A stretch of 64,000 bases of DNA from Paenibacillus sp. FSL H8-0537 (lineage in GTDB: Bacteria; Bacillota; Bacilli; Paenibacillales; Paenibacillaceae). This document shows positions 1 to 9,674 of this stretch, piece after piece (the first letter of the stretch is position 1; the number at the start of each line of letters is the position of its first letter). The notes below the pieces were generated by a model. That model was not told the origin of the DNA and searched no databases. It saw nothing but the letters and a program-made list of their open reading frames with translations. Made by a program: the position numbers and the translations under genes. The stretch is taken from NCBI RefSeq assembly GCF_038051995.1, contig NZ_CP150290.1:1227501-1291500 (forward strand), in the 5' to 3' direction.

Positions 1-528
1 CACTGGGCTGAAGCAAGTATCAAGCAAGCAGTAAAAGATGGTGTTGTTAATGGCTATGTGGACGGAACGTTTAAGCCAGGTAAAACGGTAACCCGTGCAG
101 AATTCACAGTTATGCTGATGAAAGCATTGAACGCTCAGGAAGAAGGAGCGGAGCTGACCTTCACAGATAAAGCGGATATTGGGGCTTGGGCACAGGCTGC
201 GGTAGCACAAGCTGTGCGAGCTGGCATTATTAGCGGTTATAAGGATGGTACCTTCCAGCCGAATGCAAATATCACGCGCGCAGAGATGGCAACGATGATT
301 GGGAAGGCATTTGAGCTGCCACTGGACCCGAATGCAGTCACCTCTTTCTCAGATGATCAATTGATTCCGGTCTGGGCAAAAAGCGCAGTAGCCGCTCTGA
401 AAGAACGCGGCGTAGTGAAAGGAACAGGGGCGAACACGTTTAATCCCCGTGCACAAACAACAAGAGCTGAAGCGGTTGTTATGCTTTTGAATATGTTGAA
501 TCTAGAAAGTGAAAAAAGCAGTCAATAA
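1..528 (+). CDS. SLH-domain surface protein, C-terminal part (5' end outside window)
   Basis: The reading frame is open from base 1 and ends at TAA 526-528, so only the last 175 residues are present. They form most of three S-layer-homology domains, each with the TRAE signature: TVTRAEF, NITRAEM and TTRAEA. SLH triplets bind pyruvylated secondary cell-wall polymer and hold the protein on the cell surface. The sequence closely resembles the C-terminus of the SLH protein at 4279-8655 (same NGYxDGTFKP and FxPNAxITRAEM wording), so the two are likely paralogues. What lies upstream, and so the function, cannot be seen. A hairpin terminator follows at 601-640. Confidence 0.9.
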   Translation, partial: HWAEASIKQAVKDGVVNGYVDGTFKPGKTVTRAEFTVMLMKALNAQEEGAELTFTDKADIGAWAQAAVAQAVRAGIISGYKDGTFQPNANITRAEMATMIGKAFELPLDPNAVTSFSDDQLIPVWAKSAVAALKERGVVKGTGANTFNPRAQTTRAEAVVMLLNMLNLESEKSSQ

Positions 529-600
529 GTACATGATTGTTGTAAAAATAGAGAATTATCTCGCAAGAAACGAAGATAATCCGGCGTAGCCGATATTTAA

Positions 601-640
601 AAGACGCTCGGGAGATGCCGCCCTGAGCGTCTTATTTTTA
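601..640 (+). terminator. Rho-independent terminator after SLH gene
   Basis: Stem AAGACGCTC...GAGCGTCTT with extra GGG/CCC pairing, followed by TATTTTT. The GACGCTCGGG...GAGCGTC core recurs in the terminators at 38692 and 41289. Confidence 0.85.
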
Positions 641-933
641 GAATTTGAAATGAACAGTTTCACTGCCCCGTGTGGATTGCACAATTTTTAGTTCAGATCC
701 GTAACTGGATTTAGGCGTCCCTAGAATGTGATGATTATTTGTGTTGACTCTGCTCATTCCGCACATGTGCAGTATGTGATAAGGATATATCGGGTTCATA
801 AGCATAGATGGACTTGGGAAAAAGAGGATCAGTTATATGCTCCCGCATTCAAAAAAATGTCGTGAGGAGCTGAAAGGTTATAGCTTTGCGCCAGACGATA
901 TTAGTCGTGTACACGACCAACCTTATCCCTATG
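641..933. other. Non-coding gap between convergent genes
   Basis: No convincing gene is seen. The gap holds a perfect 14-bp palindrome, GTCGTGTACACGAC (904-917), just beyond the stop of the minus-strand regulator. It has no loop or T-run of its own, so it looks more like a protein-binding site than a terminator. A 47-codon ORF on the plus strand (837-980) overlaps the regulator's end and is not supported by anything else. Confidence 0.4.
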
Positions 934-1626
934 TTAACGCTTACTGGCAACCAGCATATATCCGGCCCCGCGAATTGTAATGATTCTCTCAGGATTGACA
1001 GGATCAGCCTCGATTTTTTTGCGTAAATTACTGATGTGTACAGCGACCGTTCTCGTATCCTCCAGGCTCTCCATTCCCCAGATGAGCTGAAACAATGCAT
1101 CGGCACTGACGACACGATTCACGTTTTGTGCCATATAGGACAGTAGATTGAACTCTTTTTTTGATAAAAAGATGGGTTCACTACCCAGGTTGACGGACTG
1201 TGCGTAGAAATCGAGCGTCAAACCCGGTAGCTCCAGCTGTTGTTCCCTTCTGCCCTTCGATACTCTGCGAAGGTGAGCCTTGATTTTGGCCATGAGTACG
1301 CCTGGGCTAAACGGCTTGGTCACATAATCGTCGCCCCCATCGGATAATGCGCTGATTTTCACCTCGTCTTCCTCACGACTGCTCAGAAATACGATCGGTG
1401 CATCCGTGTAGCTACGGGCGTTTCTGCACCAATCAATGCCATTTTCATTAGCTAGTAGTACATCCAGTACAATCAAATCCGGCTCGAAAGACGCAAGCAG
1501 CTCCATAGCTTCTGTCCCGTTATGACTGTAGGCGGATGTGAAGCCCTCTCTCTCACAATACACCTGAACTATTTCGCAAATATGGGGATCATCATCGACG
1601 ATCATAATTTTGTACGTATCCTTCAT
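934..1626 (-). CDS. OmpR/PhoB-family response regulator
   Basis: A 230-residue DNA-binding response regulator, probably phosphorylated by the kinase encoded just upstream (1646-3784). The receiver domain (about residues 5-120) shows the acidic pocket VDDD at 10-13, phospho-acceptor Asp55 in IVLDVLL, and the conserved Lys in VTKPFSP. The C-terminal winged helix (about 130-228) ends with RTVAVHISNLRKKI and IRGAGYML, typical of OmpR/PhoB members. The start was moved to the ATG at 1626 because AGGAAGGTG lies just before it and the receiver domain begins there; the frame stays open further upstream. Only 19 bases separate it from the kinase stop, so the pair is one operon. Target genes are not shown; the nearby SLH genes are candidates by position only. 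Confidence 0.92.
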   Translation of the reverse strand: MKDTYKIMIVDDDPHICEIVQVYCEREGFTSAYSHNGTEAMELLASFEPDLIVLDVLLANENGIDWCRNARSYTDAPIVFLSSREEDEVKISALSDGGDDYVTKPFSPGVLMAKIKAHLRRVSKGRREQQLELPGLTLDFYAQSVNLGSEPIFLSKKEFNLLSYMAQNVNRVVSADALFQLIWGMESLEDTRTVAVHISNLRKKIEADPVNPERIITIRGAGYMLVASKR

Positions 1627-1645
1627 GCCATCACCTTCCTGCTTC

Positions 1646-3784
1646 TCAAAAATACAGAGGCAGCGATACATAGAATATCGACCCCGTCTTGCCATCGCTC
1701 TCCGCTCGAACCGCCCCGCCATGCGCTTGTACGATTTCCCTGCAAATCGCCAGCCCGAGGCCGCTTCCCTCTATGCCATTTTCCATGCCTGATCGATCAT
1801 ATCTGTAATTGCGATTGAAGATTTGCTCAAGCTGCTCCGGAGGAATACCCGTACCAGAGTCTTGTACGCTAATAATCGCACAGCGGTTATCCTTCAGCTC
1901 GTCCAAGGCAAGTGCAAGACGCACCACCCCGCCGCTAGTGGTGAACTTCATCGCGTTCGACACTAGATTAAACAAAGCCTGCTCTAATCTTTGTGCATCC
2001 ATCTCAACAACAGGCATGTCGGGTCGTTGGTCTTCTATATTTCCGATATCCAGTATGAAATCCAGCCCTGCGTCACGCACAACCAGCTCATACTGTTCAA
2101 AAAAACCACGCAAGAAGTGAATCGCATGAACCGGTTCCATTCGATACGCTATTTGCCCCGTCTCCAGATGTGACAAGAAGGACAACTCCTCGATCATGCG
2201 ATTAATCCTAATCGTGTTGTCCTGAATATACTTCAGGTACTGTTCATTGCGCTCCGGCTTAACCATGTCCTTCACAGCCTCGACATAACCAAGCATGCTG
2301 GACAGCGGCATGCGCAAATCATGTGTAATGTAGGCAAGCAGCTTCTTCCTCCCTTGCTCAGAGTGGAGTAACCGCTCATATGACGTGCGGAGATTTTCGT
2401 GAGCTGCGGATAACTCATGTGTGCGCTCCATCACGATCCGCTCCAAATTGGTATTCATTTCAGACAGCTTGTTATTCGCTCCCAGCAGCTCGCGTGCTAT
2501 CCTCTCTTCGTTCGTTGCCGCCCTCGTAAATCTTGAAGAAAGCAGAATCATCTGTGCGATCGTAAATACCAACAGACCAAACGGAGATGTATTTCCGATG
2601 GGTGACCATTCGCTGTAATATAAAAAATCGTTGATAACCGTAACGAGAGTAACCACCGACACGAGCAGGAAGATCAGCGCTCCCTCCATACGCCGCAAAG
2701 CCGCGTAGGCAAGCCCGATCATCAAATACGCCATCTGCAGTACAACGATTACACCAATCACCAGTAACAATTTGGAATAGATTAGCGCAGGGGTCATCAC
2801 AACAATTAGGCAGAGCGCGCCAGTTGCGATATGGGTGCAAAGACGAAACCATCGCGACACATAATTCGGGAAAATGCATTCAAAATACATGGTGATGATA
2901 TAACCACTGATGCAAAGAATTAAATACTCAATCTTGAACTGCAATTCCCAGGGAAAATGAGGAAGCAATTGTGTAATCATAATCTCGCCGTTGAGCAAAG
3001 AGCGGATGCCGAACAACACGGTGAACAGACCAAAGTACAACGGAGCCCTATCCTTGCGTCGCAGCACGAACAACAGCAGATTATACAAGCCAATCACCAG
3101 CAGGCCTGCCGTTATGAACATATCTGTGGCAACCTTCAGCTTTGTCCTGACCGTTAACTCATCACTGCCGCCCAGCTCTATATACGTGGTGATGCCGCCT
3201 CGCTTATGATGGAAGTTCGATACTTGCATAACCAGCTCTACCTTATCGTTTTTGGGCTGGAAGAACACCAGCTTCGTTGCCAGATGGGGTGTCATGTCAC
3301 TTTTGGCCTGACCAACCACACCGACTTCTGCTAGCAGCTCACCATTAACCCATAATTTATACGCATGAAAAATAGAAGGCAGCCGTAGTGCAAGCCGCTC
3401 ATTCCGATCCTGCTCGCTAAGCTTAATGACCAGTCGAAATGTGGCAAAGCCTTCTCCTTGAAGCTCTTGACCATTGAGCTTGTAGTCTAGCCAGGATCCG
3501 GGGATGTTGATGTATCGATCAGCCTGTCCCCCTTTTTCGATGCGGCTTCGTATTTCCTCAGGCGAAAGCAGCTCTTGCCAGTAGAACGTCCATTCCCCTT
3601 GCAGCTTTAGCAAATTCTGACTGACATGATCCTGCGTTAAATCTAGAATGCCTTCTTCGCTTTGAATCCGAGGGGAACCCGGTGTAGACGAGAGGAGATA
3701 GCTTGCGACCAAACCAGCAACTACGGAAATAACAGCTAAATGAAGCAAGATAGTACGAGTACCCAATCGGAGAAAATCCCTCAT
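1646..3784 (-). CDS. 7TMR-DISM sensor histidine kinase
   Basis: A 712-residue membrane kinase. After a short N-terminal membrane segment (about 12-30) comes an extracellular jelly-roll region with LQGEWTFYWQELL and GFATFRLVIKL, typical of the 7TMR-DISMED2 sugar-binding-like fold (about 45-215). Seven membrane helices follow (about 220-425), then a coiled coil (about 430-475), a HisKA domain with H-box THDLRMPLSSM (His488) and an HATPase domain with LVSNAMKF and GSGLGLAI. The family senses an unidentified, probably carbohydrate, ligand and passes phosphate to its partner regulator at 934-1626. The ribosome site before the ATG at 3784 is weak. The ectodomain is homologous to that of the hybrid kinase at 13000. 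Confidence 0.9.
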   Translation of the reverse strand: MRDFLRLGTRTILLHLAVISVVAGLVASYLLSSTPGSPRIQSEEGILDLTQDHVSQNLLKLQGEWTFYWQELLSPEEIRSRIEKGGQADRYINIPGSWLDYKLNGQELQGEGFATFRLVIKLSEQDRNERLALRLPSIFHAYKLWVNGELLAEVGVVGQAKSDMTPHLATKLVFFQPKNDKVELVMQVSNFHHKRGGITTYIELGGSDELTVRTKLKVATDMFITAGLLVIGLYNLLLFVLRRKDRAPLYFGLFTVLFGIRSLLNGEIMITQLLPHFPWELQFKIEYLILCISGYIITMYFECIFPNYVSRWFRLCTHIATGALCLIVVMTPALIYSKLLLVIGVIVVLQMAYLMIGLAYAALRRMEGALIFLLVSVVTLVTVINDFLYYSEWSPIGNTSPFGLLVFTIAQMILLSSRFTRAATNEERIARELLGANNKLSEMNTNLERIVMERTHELSAAHENLRTSYERLLHSEQGRKKLLAYITHDLRMPLSSMLGYVEAVKDMVKPERNEQYLKYIQDNTIRINRMIEELSFLSHLETGQIAYRMEPVHAIHFLRGFFEQYELVVRDAGLDFILDIGNIEDQRPDMPVVEMDAQRLEQALFNLVSNAMKFTTSGGVVRLALALDELKDNRCAIISVQDSGTGIPPEQLEQIFNRNYRYDRSGMENGIEGSGLGLAICREIVQAHGGAVRAESDGKTGSIFYVSLPLYF

Positions 3785-3892
3785 GATGAAGTCGACCCCA
3801 ATCTACAAGATGCGCTATAAATAAGTTGATTATTTTAATGATAGCATGATTGGCCTATTTTATCTCAAATGCGAGTTTAAAGTTTTCTTTAG

Positions 3893-4093
3893 GTTTCATT
3901 AAAGACCCCTCCTCTAATCTTCTATCAAAATTACGAGGTTACAGGTTGGACAGCAGTAGATGGAGGTCCAGTGATAGATAATCTTTACATTCGTTCACTC
4001 CCAATACCTGCACAGAACGTAACCTATGGAATGATTCTTGGTGACTACTCTGCTGATGGAGGCGGTGGCGGTTTCCCAGGCTGGCCATTATGA
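3893..4093 (+). pseudogene. Remnant of a gene 3' end
   Basis: From 3893 one frame is open to TGA 4091-4093 and reads like real protein: ...YEVTGWTAVDGGPVIDNLYI..., then NVTYGMILGDYSADGGGGG, ending FPGWPL. There is no start codon with a ribosome site, and a stop lies just before 3893, so this looks like the end of a gene whose front was deleted. The family is not recognised. It sits between the divergently oriented kinase and the next SLH gene and is followed by a terminator at 4151. Confidence 0.45.
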
Positions 4094-4150
4094 TGAATAT
4101 TTAAAAGCTCAGCGAAGTCACTAGGGAAATAAATTTTCTTGCATCATTAT

Positions 4151-4190
4151 AAAAAGCCGCAAAGCCTTGGTGCTGTGCGTTTTTTTCTTT
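4151..4190 (+). terminator. Imperfect terminator hairpin
   Basis: AAAAAGCCGCAAAGC and GTGCTGTGCG form an imperfect stem followed by seven T, then TTTTTT again. It resembles the terminators at 43605 and 52863 (AAAACCGCGAAAGC...GTGCTCCGCGGTTTT), diverged. Confidence 0.6.
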
Positions 4191-4278
4191 TTTGAGTCGA
4201 ATTCTATCATTATTCTTTTATTTGGCTGTAATAAGCTTATTTATGAACGTCTAAGGGATAATGGAGGGGAGAAAAGCA

Positions 4279-7200
4279 ATGCGTAGACCGGGAGCGAAAT
4301 GGTTGGTCGTGCTGGTGACGGCGGTCATGTTATGGAATGCCATAATTGGAGGGGGCTTCGGAAGTGGCAAAGCCTTCGCGGCGAATGAATTTTCTGGTAA
4401 TGGCACATCGAGCAGTCCGTATCTTATTGGAACGGCCGATCAGCTTAACGAAATCAGGGGTTCTTATCTGAATAAGGATCTTTTTTTCAAGCTGACAAAA
4501 AATATTGATTTGAATACCAGCAGCTATAAGGATAACTGGACACCGATTGGAGATAGATCGAATGCACCTTTTCGGGGGAATTTCGACGGCAACGGATTTG
4601 TGATTTCTGGGCTGACTATTGATAAGCAGAGTAATAACCTGGGATTGTTCGGTAATACCAGCGTAGAGAGTGTTATTCATAATATAAAGCTGGAAAATGT
4701 AAATGTTACCGGTTTGAATTCGGTAGGCGGTCTGGTTGGCGCTAATAAAGGTATGATCACAAACAGCTATGTAACAGGTCAAGTAAATGGAGACGATCAT
4801 ACAGGCGGTTTAGTTGGTCACAATGGTGTCACGCTTTTCAATACGAATGCGATTATTGACCATAGCTTCGCTGTTGTGGATGTGTTTGGAGCGTATGGAA
4901 CAGGCGGCCTTACGGGAGGCAATACGGGAACAATCACGTATAGCTACGCGACGGGGGACGTGAAAGGAGATTATGCAGTAGGGGGCTTGGCAGGTGAGAA
5001 TGATGGATCGATTAGTTACGGCTACGCCACCGGAGGAATGTTGGATGGACAAAGTATAGGCGGATTAGTGGGCAGCAATTCTGGAGCAATTGACAGCAGC
5101 TTTGCCACGGGACGGGTGAACGGAACGTACTATACGGGTGGTTTAACAGGCTACAATTATGGAACGATCAGCAAGAGCTATTCCACAGGGGATGTATACG
5201 GAGATCAGCATGTCGGGGGCTTGGTCAGCAACCTTGAAGTAGCCGGCTCCATCAGCGACAGCTTTGCCACAGGGAATGTAAGCGGATCATATTATGTGGG
5301 CGGCTTGATAGGGTATGATTACGCCAATAGTACAGGGGCGTATAGCAACAGCTACGCCAGCGGGAATGTGAGCGGAATTGCTGACGTAGGAAATTTGAGC
5401 AGCAGGGACTTGGGGAATAATGTCGGCAGTCTCTACCTGGACTCAAGTATGAAAGGACCTGTTGCCGGGTGGGATTTTGTCAACCTATGGGCGGTAGATC
5501 CGCTGCGTAATAACGGCTATCCTTATTTGCAGGATACTTTGTTTCAACTGCAATATGACGGGAACGGAAACAACGGGGGGACTGTTCCAAGCGACGCCAA
5601 CTCGTATTTTCCGGGTGAAACGGCCAGTGTTTATGCGGGGCCAATTAACCTAACGAGGACGGGATATACGTTCAGCGGCTGGAACACACAGCCAAACGGG
5701 CACGGCAATAGCTATAGCGGCTCTTTGCAGATTATGCCTTATACGACCTTATATGCACAATGGGCTGCACAAAGCTCCGCGGCCACATTGACTTCCGGTA
5801 TCGGAGTCGTCAGCCAGGGCGGAACGGCAAACGAAACGATAACAAACATCCCATACGGAACCTCATTAGCTGTTTTAAAGGAAGAGATCACACCAGCAAC
5901 TAATGCGACTTTTGAAATTTACGATGCAGACGGAGCGACTGTGGCGACGACCCTGGCTTCTGGCAATAAGGTCATTGTAACCGCGGCGGATGGTTTGACG
6001 AAGGTTATCTATACCGTGACCGTCATTGCTAGCAGTGAAAAGGATATTACAGCCTTCAGCTTCGCTGAACAGACCGAAGCAGCAACGATTAATCAGGCTG
6101 CCCAGACAGTAGTGGTAGAGGTGGCGGGCGGCACTGATGTGACTAGTTTGAAAGCCGCATTCACGTTATCTGCTGGCGCGACGGCTTCGGTTGGCTCTAT
6201 TGTTCAGGTAAGCGGGACGACGGCCAATGACTTTACAAATGCGGTCATCTATGAGGTGAAGGCGGAGGACGGCAGCACGCAAAATTGGACAGTCACCGTG
6301 ACGAAGAGCAGCGAGAAAGAGATCACGGCATTTTCAGTAATTGGGGTTACACAAACGAAAGCTGCAGTTATTAATACGACTGACTATACTGTAGATGTTG
6401 AGGTCGCCTTCGGAACGAGCCTGACTAGCTTGTCTAATTTGAAGGCAACGTTCTCCTTGTCTTCTGGAGCGACAGCGAAAATCGGCAGTGTCGTTCAAAT
6501 AAGTGGTACTACTGCCAACGATATGAGAACGCCTGTCACATATATCATAACAGCGGCAGATGGCAGTTCTCAGGAATGGCTCGTTAATGTCTACATTGAA
6601 GCGAGCAATGCAAAAGACATTACGGCGTTCAGTTTTACTTCGCAAACCAAGCCGGCAACGATTAATGCAGCTGCCCACACGGTAGACATTGAAGTGAAGA
6701 GCGGCACGAATGTGGCTAATTTGGTCGCCACTTTCTCGTTAACTTTATCATCCAGCGCCAGGGTTAATGGCGTATCTCAAAGAAGTGGCATAACATCTAA
6801 CAATTTCACGAATCCCGTTACTTATGTAGTGCAGGCGGAAAATGGAACTAGGCAAAATTGGGTCGTTACGGTGACCGTTGCGCCGCCGAGCAGTGCAAAG
6901 GATATTACAGCGTTCAGCTTTGCGGAGCAAAGCAGAGCAGCAACGATCAGTGCTGCCGCGCAAACGGTTGAGATTGAAGTGACGAATGGTACTAGTCTGA
7001 ATGGTCTAAAAGCAAGCTTCACATTATCCGCGGGAGCCGCAGCTAAAGTCAGCAATGTAACACAAATGAGTGGTACGACGACGAATGATTTTACGACCCC
7101 GTTGACTTATGTCGTGACTGCGGAGGATGGCAGCATCAAGAATTGGACGGTCACGGTGACTGTCGCGGCAAGCAGTGCGAAGGCGATCACGGCATTCAGC

Positions 7201-8655
7201 CTTGCAGAGCAGACAGGAGCGGCGACGATTAATGCCGCAGCCCATACGATTGCGGTTCAAGTGGCGCATGGAACGGATTTGAATGGTCTTGTGGCAAGCT
7301 TCGCGTTATCACCGGGAGCATCGGCAATGGTTGGTTCGGTGAATCAAGTGAGTGGTACAACCGCGAATGATTTTACGAATGCAGTGACCTATATTGTAGA
7401 GGCGGCTGACGGAAGCACGCAGAACTGGACGGTTACGGTAAGCATTGCGACGGCTGCGGCAAGCAGTGCGAAAGCGATCACAGCATTCAGCTTGGCAGAG
7501 CAGACAGGAGCCGCAACGATTAATACGACCACCCACACGATTGCAATTGAAGTGGCGAACGGCACGGACGTGAGCAACTTGGTGGCCACGTTTACGTTGT
7601 CTGCCGACGCATCCGCCAAGGTCGGCACGGTAGATCAGGTAAGTGGAACAACCAACAATGACTTCTCAGCTCCGGTCGTATACACGGTGACTGCGGAGGA
7701 TGGTAGCACGCAAGACTGGACGGTTACGGTAAGCGTTGCGAAGAGCAATGTGGCTACGCTAACGTCGCTGATAGGGATCGTAAGCTCAAGAGGTACGGTT
7801 AACGAAACCATTACGAGCATTCCATACGGTACAACGTTAGCCGTATTCAAGGCGGCGATTACGCCAGCACCGAAGGCAGCTTTCAATGTATACGATTCTG
7901 ACGGTAATACCCTGGCTACCGTATTGGCAACAGGTCAGAAAGTCATCGTTACCGCAGAGGATGGAATCACGAAGGTGACATATACCGTAACCGTGAATGC
8001 CGCCCCTGGAGGTAACGGATCGACGCCTCCAAGTACAGCTCCATCTGACGGTGGATCCGCTGGCAATCCTTCTGATAATGGGTCTGAAGAGAATCCCTCT
8101 ACAAATCCACAACCGACGATTGTTTTCAGCGACATTAGTGGGCACTGGGCAGAGGAGGCCATTAAGCAAGCCGTACAAAGTGAAATGATTAACGGTTACC
8201 CGGATGGTACTTTCAAACCGAACTACACGGTGACCCGCGCTGAATTCGTGGTCATGCTGATGAACGCGTTGAAGCCAAAGACAGTGGGAGTGGAGCTAAA
8301 CTTCACCGATGCGGATAAGATTGGGACATGGGCACAGGAAGCCGTCGCGCAAGCCATGCAAGAAGGTATTATTAAAGGGTATGGAGATGGCTCGTTCCGA
8401 CCGAACGCAGAAATAACGCGTGCGGAGATGGTCGCTATGATTGCCAATGCGCTTAAGCTTTCGACCGAATTGGGAGCAACGGGCTTCGCGGACGACAAGG
8501 ATATACCTGAATGGGTGAGAGGCGCGATAGTTGCGATAAAGAATCTTGGCATCATTCAAGGTATGGGGAATAACCGGTTCCATTCGACTGGCAATGCGAC
8601 GAGAGCGGAGGCAGTAACCGTTCTAATCAACATGCTGGCTCGGCAAAATCAGTAG
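4279..8655 (+). CDS. GLUG/Ig-like repeat SLH surface protein
   Basis: A 1458-residue secreted, S-layer-anchored protein. The start is ATG 4279, preceded by GGAGGGGAG (4263-4271); the in-frame ATG at 4261 lies before that site and is unlikely. Domains: signal peptide 1-34 (cut after KAFA); GLUG repeats about 148-388 (GGLVGxNxGxIxxSYxTG); one InlB-type/Flg_new repeat about 419-495 ending TTLYAQW; an Ig-like unit beginning ATLTSGIGVVSQGG (501-584); six DUF5018-like units of about 90 residues beginning SSAKxITAFSxAEQT (585-1155); a second copy of the ATLTS unit (1157-1242); a Gly/Ser/Pro linker; three SLH domains (1283-1458) with TRAEF, TRAEM and TRAEA. Role inferred: adhesin or surface binding protein. 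No catalytic domain is seen. Confidence 0.93.
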   Translation: MRRPGAKWLVVLVTAVMLWNAIIGGGFGSGKAFAANEFSGNGTSSSPYLIGTADQLNEIRGSYLNKDLFFKLTKNIDLNTSSYKDNWTPIGDRSNAPFRGNFDGNGFVISGLTIDKQSNNLGLFGNTSVESVIHNIKLENVNVTGLNSVGGLVGANKGMITNSYVTGQVNGDDHTGGLVGHNGVTLFNTNAIIDHSFAVVDVFGAYGTGGLTGGNTGTITYSYATGDVKGDYAVGGLAGENDGSISYGYATGGMLDGQSIGGLVGSNSGAIDSSFATGRVNGTYYTGGLTGYNYGTISKSYSTGDVYGDQHVGGLVSNLEVAGSISDSFATGNVSGSYYVGGLIGYDYANSTGAYSNSYASGNVSGIADVGNLSSRDLGNNVGSLYLDSSMKGPVAGWDFVNLWAVDPLRNNGYPYLQDTLFQLQYDGNGNNGGTVPSDANSYFPGETASVYAGPINLTRTGYTFSGWNTQPNGHGNSYSGSLQIMPYTTLYAQWAAQSSAATLTSGIGVVSQGGTANETITNIPYGTSLAVLKEEITPATNATFEIYDADGATVATTLASGNKVIVTAADGLTKVIYTVTVIASSEKDITAFSFAEQTEAATINQAAQTVVVEVAGGTDVTSLKAAFTLSAGATASVGSIVQVSGTTANDFTNAVIYEVKAEDGSTQNWTVTVTKSSEKEITAFSVIGVTQTKAAVINTTDYTVDVEVAFGTSLTSLSNLKATFSLSSGATAKIGSVVQISGTTANDMRTPVTYIITAADGSSQEWLVNVYIEASNAKDITAFSFTSQTKPATINAAAHTVDIEVKSGTNVANLVATFSLTLSSSARVNGVSQRSGITSNNFTNPVTYVVQAENGTRQNWVVTVTVAPPSSAKDITAFSFAEQSRAATISAAAQTVEIEVTNGTSLNGLKASFTLSAGAAAKVSNVTQMSGTTTNDFTTPLTYVVTAEDGSIKNWTVTVTVAASSAKAITAFSLAEQTGAATINAAAHTIAVQVAHGTDLNGLVASFALSPGASAMVGSVNQVSGTTANDFTNAVTYIVEAADGSTQNWTVTVSIATAAASSAKAITAFSLAEQTGAATINTTTHTIAIEVANGTDVSNLVATFTLSADASAKVGTVDQVSGTTNNDFSAPVVYTVTAEDGSTQDWTVTVSVAKSNVATLTSLIGIVSSRGTVNETITSIPYGTTLAVFKAAITPAPKAAFNVYDSDGNTLATVLATGQKVIVTAEDGITKVTYTVTVNAAPGGNGSTPPSTAPSDGGSAGNPSDNGSEENPSTNPQPTIVFSDISGHWAEEAIKQAVQSEMINGYPDGTFKPNYTVTRAEFVVMLMNALKPKTVGVELNFTDADKIGTWAQEAVAQAMQEGIIKGYGDGSFRPNAEITRAEMVAMIANALKLSTELGATGFADDKDIPEWVRGAIVAIKNLGIIQGMGNNRFHSTGNATRAEAVTVLINMLARQNQ

Positions 8656-8763
8656 GTCACTTCTTGGATCGGTTCTGAGACAAGGCGAAGCCAATGGGAG
8701 GATATAATATTTGATATAAAGGTGTCATAAGCTATCTGTAAAAAATAGTATTCTTAGCCTATA

Positions 8764-8805
8764 AAAATGGCGGCTACAGAGGAAATATCTCTGTACCGCC
8801 ATTTT
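8764..8805. terminator. Bidirectional terminator
   Basis: AAAATGGCGG and TACAGAG pair with CTCTGTA and CCGCCATTTT around a short loop. A-run on one side and T-run on the other serve both the SLH gene and the convergent transglutaminase-like gene. Confidence 0.85.
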
Positions 8806-8840
8806 GCATTCTAATGGAAAAGCATTTATAGAAGTTAAGA

Positions 8841-9449
8841 CTACAAGCTCGAAGGCAAACCATGGAGATACATAGCGGTGCAATCTGAATGTTGAAGTAA
8901 AGCGTTGATTGTTTTGACATGGGGCTTCGTATAAATGATAGGATAATTGAGTTCTTCGTATTCCTCGCGTATTGGAAAAGCCACTTTCTCTTCTTCTAAT
9001 GAGAACTGAGCATCTACCCCCGATTTATTTCCCCGTGCATCTAATCGAATCCATTTTCCAATGGACCTCATGTAAACGGCGTTTAGCGCATGGATAACGT
9101 GACCTGTATCAGGAGTATCTCCCAAGGTTAGACGCTGGTAACAGAACCCGGCGGGTATTCCTCGGCTCCTTAATAAAGCGCATAATAAATTCGATTTTGC
9201 ATAACAAATTCCCTCCTTGAAGAAAAGAACATCAGATGCTTTGCACGTAATGCGAGAGCTTTGGATATCCCATGAATGCGAGATGTGGTCACGAACATAT
9301 TCAAAAGCATTTTTAACATAATCCATTTCATTGGACGATTGGCGATCTAGTTCCGCGGCTAAAGCTTTGATTGAAAAATGATCATAATCAACCTCTGGTA
9401 ATAATTCTAAATAGTTTTCTAAGTGATTGGACTCGCATGTATATGTCAT
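8841..9449 (-). CDS. Transglutaminase-like (cysteine protease fold) protein
   Basis: A 202-residue protein with the catalytic triad layout of the transglutaminase-like superfamily: Cys in KEGICYAKSNLL, followed by RSRGIPAGFCYQR, His in TGHVIHALNAVY, and Asp in WIRLDARGN. Members hydrolyse or transfer acyl groups at peptide or isopeptide bonds; the substrate here is unknown. There is no signal peptide, so it is probably cytoplasmic. Start ATG 9449 is preceded by GAGGGGAACC. It is a single gene, convergent with the SLH gene, sharing the terminator at 8764. Confidence 0.85.
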   Translation of the reverse strand: MTYTCESNHLENYLELLPEVDYDHFSIKALAAELDRQSSNEMDYVKNAFEYVRDHISHSWDIQSSRITCKASDVLFFKEGICYAKSNLLCALLRSRGIPAGFCYQRLTLGDTPDTGHVIHALNAVYMRSIGKWIRLDARGNKSGVDAQFSLEEEKVAFPIREEYEELNYPIIYTKPHVKTINALLQHSDCTAMYLHGLPSSL

Positions 9450-9674
9450 TTTGGTTCCCCTCGAATGTTTATTTGGATTTTATTATTATGCATTACAATG
9501 AGTATTTATTCAATGTTTCATGAAGGACTAAAGCGAATATTTAGGTAGAAGGTTTGCTGATTTTTCACTCTGGGAAATCTATAATAAGAGGAGTACGAAT
9601 AACGCTTCATTTCAGTTATCGGACAAGCTCTTTACAATATGGATGGTTGATGGCAAGAGAAGGAAGGGATTCTG

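Noticed and set aside
837..980. 47-codon ORF on the plus strand reading MLPHSKKCREEL... to IRPREL
   Set aside because: It overlaps the end of the well-supported response regulator on the other strand, has only a middling ribosome site and no recognisable family.
5779..8004. Long minus-strand frames opposite the repeat region
   Set aside because: They mirror the repeats of the SLH gene and have no ribosome sites or domains; the same holds for minus-strand frames opposite the other SLH genes.
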